Made by a program: the position numbers and the translations under genes. A stretch of DNA of 24,767 nt from Candidatus Apopatosoma intestinale (GTDB taxonomy: Bacteria; Bacillota; Clostridia; Oscillospirales; CAG-272): the NCBI GenBank assembly GCA_003524145.1, contig DODZ01000033.1, forward strand, positions 1-24,767, in the 5' to 3' direction. This document shows positions 22,040-24,767 of the stretch, piece after piece. Each line of letters starts with the position of its first letter. Position 1 is the stretch's first letter. Under the pieces are notes generated by a model. That model was not told the origin of the DNA and did not search any database. It worked only from the letters and a program-made list of their open reading frames with translations.

Positions 22040-22405
22040 TTAATCTTTTTCGATGTCCTGCTCTATGCAGTCGACATCAAGGTAATCGTAGTAATCCTCG
22101 AGCATTTCACTTAGCTGCAGATAGTAGCTGTAAATAAGCCCCTGAACCGCATACTGCTTAGCTTCGTCTTCCTCATAGGCAGGAAGAGCGGATTTAACCT
22201 TTACGGAAATATCGGCTGTTTTCTCATCCATTTCAAAATCGACATTTGCACCCCATACCACCTCGATGGTATTGATGATGAGCATCGTCATCGCGGAGAG
22301 CGCCGCGCAGACTATATCCTTGCCCGCTTCATCGAAGCCTGCATGACCATATTCGCGGAAGCCGTAATAATTATTCCCGCTTTTGTAAAAAACTACTTTT
22401 ACCAT
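22040..22405 (-). CDS. prp: Ribosomal-processing cysteine protease Prp
   Basis: A 121-residue cysteine protease that removes the N-terminal extension of L27 before ribosome assembly. The catalytic pair is H21 in REYGHAGF and C33 in KDIVCAALS, matching H22 and C34 of the S. aureus protein. It lies between rplU and rpmA, as in other Firmicutes. ATG 22405 lies 6 bases after the rplU stop and has no clear ribosome binding site (only TAGG), so translational coupling to rplU is likely. The acidic C-terminus (DYLDVDCIEQDIEKD) is not unusual. Confidence 0.95.
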   Translation of the reverse strand: MVKVVFYKSGNNYYGFREYGHAGFDEAGKDIVCAALSAMTMLIINTIEVVWGANVDFEMDEKTADISVKVKSALPAYEEDEAKQYAVQGLIYSYYLQLSEMLEDYYDYLDVDCIEQDIEKD

Positions 22406-22411
22406 AGCCTA

Positions 22412-22720
22412 TCAGCCGTAGATTTTTTCAATCTGTACCTTGGTATAGGGCTGTCTGTGACCGATTTTCTTCTTCTCGTTCTTTTTGGATTTATATTTCA
22501 TAATATAAATCTTTTTGGACTTGCCGTTACCCAGAACCTTTGCAGTTACATAAGCACCTTCAACAGTGGGCTTGCCCGCAACGAAGCTGTCGCCGCAAAC
22601 TGCGCAAACCTCGTCGAACTTAACTGTTTCTTCCTCAGCTGCATCAAGCTTCTCAATGAAGATGATATCGCCCTCGGAAACCTTGTACTGCTTTCCGCCT
22701 GTTTTGATTATTGCAAACAC
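22412..22720 (-). CDS. rplU: 50S ribosomal protein L21
   Basis: A 102-residue ribosomal protein of the large subunit: FAIIKTGGKQYKVSEGD at the N-terminus, then TVKFDEV, FVAGKPTVEGAYVTAKVL and the C-terminal KKNEKKKIGHRQPYTKVQIEKI. Start choice: GTG at 22720, which gives the standard MFAIIKTGGKQ start; a GTG at 22729 is also in frame but falls inside the GAGGTG ribosome binding site. First gene of rplU-prp-rpmA. Confidence 0.96.
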   Translation of the reverse strand: MFAIIKTGGKQYKVSEGDIIFIEKLDAAEEETVKFDEVCAVCGDSFVAGKPTVEGAYVTAKVLGNGKSKKIYIMKYKSKKNEKKKIGHRQPYTKVQIEKIYG

Positions 22721-22726
22721 GAAAAG

Positions 22727-22732
22727 CACCTC
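22727..22732 (-). promoter_or_regulatory. Ribosome binding site fixing the rplU start
   Basis: GAGGTG on the minus strand, 6 bases ahead of GTG 22720. It contains the rival in-frame GTG at 22729, which is thereby excluded. Confidence 0.8.
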
Positions 22733-22755
22733 ACTTTCATTTATGACTCGCTAAA

Positions 22756-22789
22756 TAAGGCAGTGCAAAAGCACATTTTATGAGCCTTA
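22756..22789 (-). promoter_or_regulatory. L21-type leader stem-loop ahead of rplU
   Basis: In the minus-strand leader (about 80 bases) TAAGGC (22784-22789) pairs with GCCTTA (22756-22761), enclosing GTGC/GCAC (22771-22774 with 22763-22766) and a TTTT loop. This two-part stem with an asymmetric internal loop is in the position of the L21 leader known from Firmicutes, which is thought to serve autoregulation. Sequence identity to that family not verified. Confidence 0.55.
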
Positions 22790-22806
22790 ACTTTATGCGG
22801 CAATCT

Positions 22807-22835
22807 ATTCTATCATAATAAATCGGCGCTGTCAA
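22807..22835 (-). promoter_or_regulatory. Promoter of rplU-prp-rpmA
   Basis: Minus-strand TTGACA (22830-22835), 17 bases, TAGAAT (22807-22812) with TG-A before the -10. Confidence 0.8.
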
Positions 22836-22859
22836 GGGTTTTCGGCAATTTTGTACTGA

Positions 22860-22911
22860 TTTTCGGACGTTTTTTTGTAAAAAATCCTGTATTTGTTTTT
22901 ACGTCCGGAAA
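22860..22911. repeat. Imperfect inverted repeat between divergent promoters
   Basis: TTTTCGGACGT (22860-22870) pairs with ACGTCCGGAAA (22901-22911) over 11 positions with one G-T. The 30-base interior has its own T6/A6 hairpin. It lies upstream of both the rplU and the tRNA promoter. Confidence 0.5.
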
Positions 22912-22989
22912 ATACTCGGAAAAACAGCGCCGAAGTATGCCGCGATAAATAAAAAACCTGCAAGAAGGCTTTTTTTGGCGGTAATATGA

Positions 22990-23018
22990 TTGACAACGCG
23001 GCTTTTTTATGCTATACT
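22990..23018 (+). promoter_or_regulatory. Promoter of tRNA-Leu
   Basis: TTGACA (22990-22995), 17 bases, TATACT (23013-23018) with TG-C before the -10. Ten bases separate it from the tRNA. Confidence 0.85.
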
Positions 23019-23028
23019 TAATATCCAT

Positions 23029-23111
23029 GCGGGCGTGGCGGAATGGCAGACGCGTCGGTCTTAGGAACCGATGTCCACGACGTGCAGGTTCAAGTCCTGT
23101 CGCCCGCACCA
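23029..23111 (+). tRNA. tRNA-Leu (anticodon TAG)
   Basis: An 83-base class II tRNA. Acceptor stem GCGGGCG (23029-23035) pairs with CGCCCGC (23101-23107); the anticodon stem TCGGT/ACCGA surrounds loop CTTAGGA, giving anticodon TAG; a long variable arm and a T loop TTCAAGT follow. The discriminator A and CCA (23108-23111) are encoded in the DNA. It is a single gene with its own promoter and terminator. Confidence 0.96.
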
Positions 23112-23112
23112 T

Positions 23113-23156
23113 ATCGAGTGTTCATAACGGATTTCAGTTATGGGCACTCGATTTCT
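23113..23156 (+). terminator. Terminator of tRNA-Leu
   Basis: ATCGAGTG (23113-23120) pairs with CACTCGAT (23145-23152), with an inner CATAAC/GTTATG stem after a TT/GG bulge, followed by TTCTTTAT. It begins directly behind the CCA. Confidence 0.8.
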
Positions 23157-23196
23157 TTATATTAAAGCTGTTATTTTCGTTCCTTGATTATGTATC

Positions 23197-23222
23197 GGAG
23201 CAGGTTTTTCTGCTCCTTTTTG
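23197..23222 (+). terminator. Second plus-strand terminator before the recombinase
   Basis: GGAGCAG (23197-23203) and CTGCTCC (23210-23216) with a six-base loop and a T5 run. It faces the convergent recombinase gene; no plus-strand gene of its own precedes it. Confidence 0.75.
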
Positions 23223-23241
23223 TTTTGCCTTGGCAAGGCGG

Positions 23242-24767
23242 TTATGCCGTCAGATATTGTACGGCAACACCCTTTCGGGTTTCAGCGGTGTGATTACGCT
23301 TTCTGTCACCGCCGGAGATTTCGATATAGCCCACAAAGCGGTAGTAAATCATAATACGCTGTGTTCTGTTCTTGCCTGTCCCTTCTGTCTCATAGACTTC
23401 AATTCGGTCTATAAGTTCGTGAAGTAAGGCAGGTGTGAGTACTTTCATCTCCATAAACTTGCGAACGGCAGAAATAAAGCTCTCTTTGTTGCGGTTGTTC
23501 TCGACAAGCCGGCGTAAAAGCTCCTTGTACTCGGCAATTTTGGCTTTCAGTTCCATTCGCTCGACTTCGTATTTGTGAGATAGCTGCATAAACCACTCGT
23601 CGGTAACTTTGCCCTCGGCATTGTCTTCGTAGAGCTTCTCATAAAGACTTGCCACACGCTCATTTCTGACAATTGCCTTTTGCAGTTCTGCTTCGATAAG
23701 CTGTTTTTCCTTGATAGAATCGGCATTAGCTTTCTTTTCAAGTGCCTCGGCAAACTCATCCTCATGCTCGTCAAGAAGCGTTGCCATATACTGAAGCTCC
23801 ATCATCACCACCTGTGCAATGGCATCCTCCCTTACATAATGTCGGGTTTCACAGGTGCCACGGGTATCCGTCTTGTAGTTGGAACAGCTAAAATATTGGA
23901 TGCTGTCGTTCTTTGTGTTGGTATGATACCACAGCTTACTGCCGCAATCGGCACAGTAAACAAGATCGCAGAACATACTCTTCTTGTTGCTGTTCTTTGG
24001 TGCTCGCCGCTTAGTCTTGCCTGTCAGCTTCTGTACTTGCTCAAAGGTCTCTCGGTCAATGATCGGCTCGTGTCTGTCCTTGAAGAGTGCCCAATTCTCT
24101 TTGCTATTGGAAATACGGGCTTTGTTCTTGAATGACTTTGAGTAGGTCTTAAAGTTGATGATATCGCCGCAATACTCTTGCTGAGCGAGTATCTTTGCAA
24201 TGGTAGTCTTGCACCACTTGTACGGATTCGCTTGCGTTTTCTTACCACCTCGGTCAAGACCTTTGGATTGCCAATACGCCATGGGCACAAGCACTTGTCG
24301 CTCCTGCAATATCCTCGCAATCGTTTCGTTGCCCTTGCCTTCGATACACATGGCGAATACCTCCTTGACGATCTGTGCCGCTTCGGGATCGATGATCCAT
24401 TGCTTCTTGTTCTCCGGGCTTTTCATATACCCATATGGAGGTTGAGAAAGTGGTTCACCGGCATTTCCACGAAGTCTGTGAGAAGAACGCACCTTGCGGC
24501 TGATGTCTCTCGCATACATTTCGTTCATGACATTCCGAAACGGTGCAAGTTCATTCTCTCCGTCGTCACTATCAACGCAATCGTTTATGGCGATAAAGCG
24601 GATATTGTGATCGGGAAAGAATGTGTCGGTGTAATAGCCGACTTGAAGATAGTCTCTGCCGAGTCGGGACATATCCTTGACAATGATTGCCGATACATAC
24701 CCCATTTCCATATCTTCAAGTAGCTTCTGAAAGCCGGGGCGGTTAAATAATGAGGTGTGATAGCGAT
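23242..24767 (-). CDS. Large serine recombinase, TnpX/TndX-like (5' part outside window)
   Basis: At least 508 residues of a large serine site-specific recombinase that cuts and joins DNA to move an integrative element. The frame stays open to the right edge (first readable residues RYHTSLFNRPGFQKLLED), so the first 60 or so residues with the catalytic serine lie outside; the ATG at 24711 is internal. Seen: VKDMSRLGRDYLQVGYYTD from the resolvase domain, the recombinase domain (GYMKSPENKKQWIIDPEAAQ, then CGDIINFKTYSKSF), a zinc ribbon (CDLVYCADCGSKL with SCSNY and GTCETRHY), a coiled coil with many Glu/Lys residues, and a C-terminal DUF4368-like part (LLHELIDRIEVYETEG). This order matches the recombinases of Tn4451/Tn5397-type elements. 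Its stop codon lies 130 bases behind tRNA-Leu. Confidence 0.92.
   Translation of the reverse strand, partial: RYHTSLFNRPGFQKLLEDMEMGYVSAIIVKDMSRLGRDYLQVGYYTDTFFPDHNIRFIAINDCVDSDDGENELAPFRNVMNEMYARDISRKVRSSHRLRGNAGEPLSQPPYGYMKSPENKKQWIIDPEAAQIVKEVFAMCIEGKGNETIARILQERQVLVPMAYWQSKGLDRGGKKTQANPYKWCKTTIAKILAQQEYCGDIINFKTYSKSFKNKARISNSKENWALFKDRHEPIIDRETFEQVQKLTGKTKRRAPKNSNKKSMFCDLVYCADCGSKLWYHTNTKNDSIQYFSCSNYKTDTRGTCETRHYVREDAIAQVVMMELQYMATLLDEHEDEFAEALEKKANADSIKEKQLIEAELQKAIVRNERVASLYEKLYEDNAEGKVTDEWFMQLSHKYEVERMELKAKIAEYKELLRRLVENNRNKESFISAVRKFMEMKVLTPALLHELIDRIEVYETEGTGKNRTQRIMIYYRFVGYIEISGGDRKRNHTAETRKGVAVQYLTA

Noticed and set aside
24711..24767. ATG at 24711 as the start of the recombinase
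   Set aside because: The frame continues to the right edge with recombinase sequence (FNRPGFQKLLED), so this is an internal methionine of a truncated gene.

Overview
The window looks like a chromosomal segment of an anaerobic Firmicute, most likely an uncultured gut-type member of the Clostridia. The evidence is a ribosomal protein L27 with the Firmicutes N-terminal extension next to its Prp protease, a class I preQ1 riboswitch in front of queT, many TTGACA/TATAAT promoters, strong AGGAG ribosome binding sites, and cytoplasmic glycosidases without signal peptides. No rRNA, CRISPR array or complete insertion sequence was seen.

Left part (1-4.8 kb): a family 4-type glycosyltransferase on the minus strand and, divergently, a two-gene plus-strand operon with a GH2 glycosidase and a fluoroacetyl-CoA-type hotdog thioesterase. 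From 4.9 to 6.4 kb two minus-strand genes follow: a two-pass membrane protein of unknown function and queT under its riboswitch. From 6.4 to 9.9 kb lies a five-gene plus-strand operon (lipoprotein, cysteine desulfurase, tsaE, tsaB, rpiB) that starts at a consensus promoter and ends at an 18-bp terminator. Two of its genes belong to tRNA modification (t6A) and one supplies sulfur.

Middle part (9.9-16.8 kb), all minus strand: a GH3 beta-glycosidase, a Sel1-repeat membrane-anchored protein, an SLC13/ArsB-like permease, an alpha/beta hydrolase and guaB. The last three are probably read from the guaB promoter in the order guaB, hydrolase, permease. Divergent from guaB is rplM-rpsI, followed by a 68-residue cysteine-containing protein.

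Right part (18.1-24.8 kb): a beta-helix (GH28/pectinase-like) protein and a sugar-type solute-binding lipoprotein are divergently transcribed from a 316-bp gap. That gap holds a perfect 17-bp palindrome and a cluster of hairpins including a terminator-like one. Next come the minus-strand rplU-prp-rpmA operon with a leader stem-loop, then tRNA-Leu(TAG), then the 3' part of a large serine recombinase gene that runs off the right edge and marks an integrative element.

The carbohydrate genes (GH2, GH3, beta-helix protein, esterase-like hydrolase, solute-binding protein) suggest uptake of short glycans and their breakdown inside the cell. No complete novel multi-gene defence or mobile system is visible. 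The best leads are the control region between the beta-helix and binding-protein genes, the thioesterase paired with a GH2 enzyme, and the integrated element beside tRNA-Leu.
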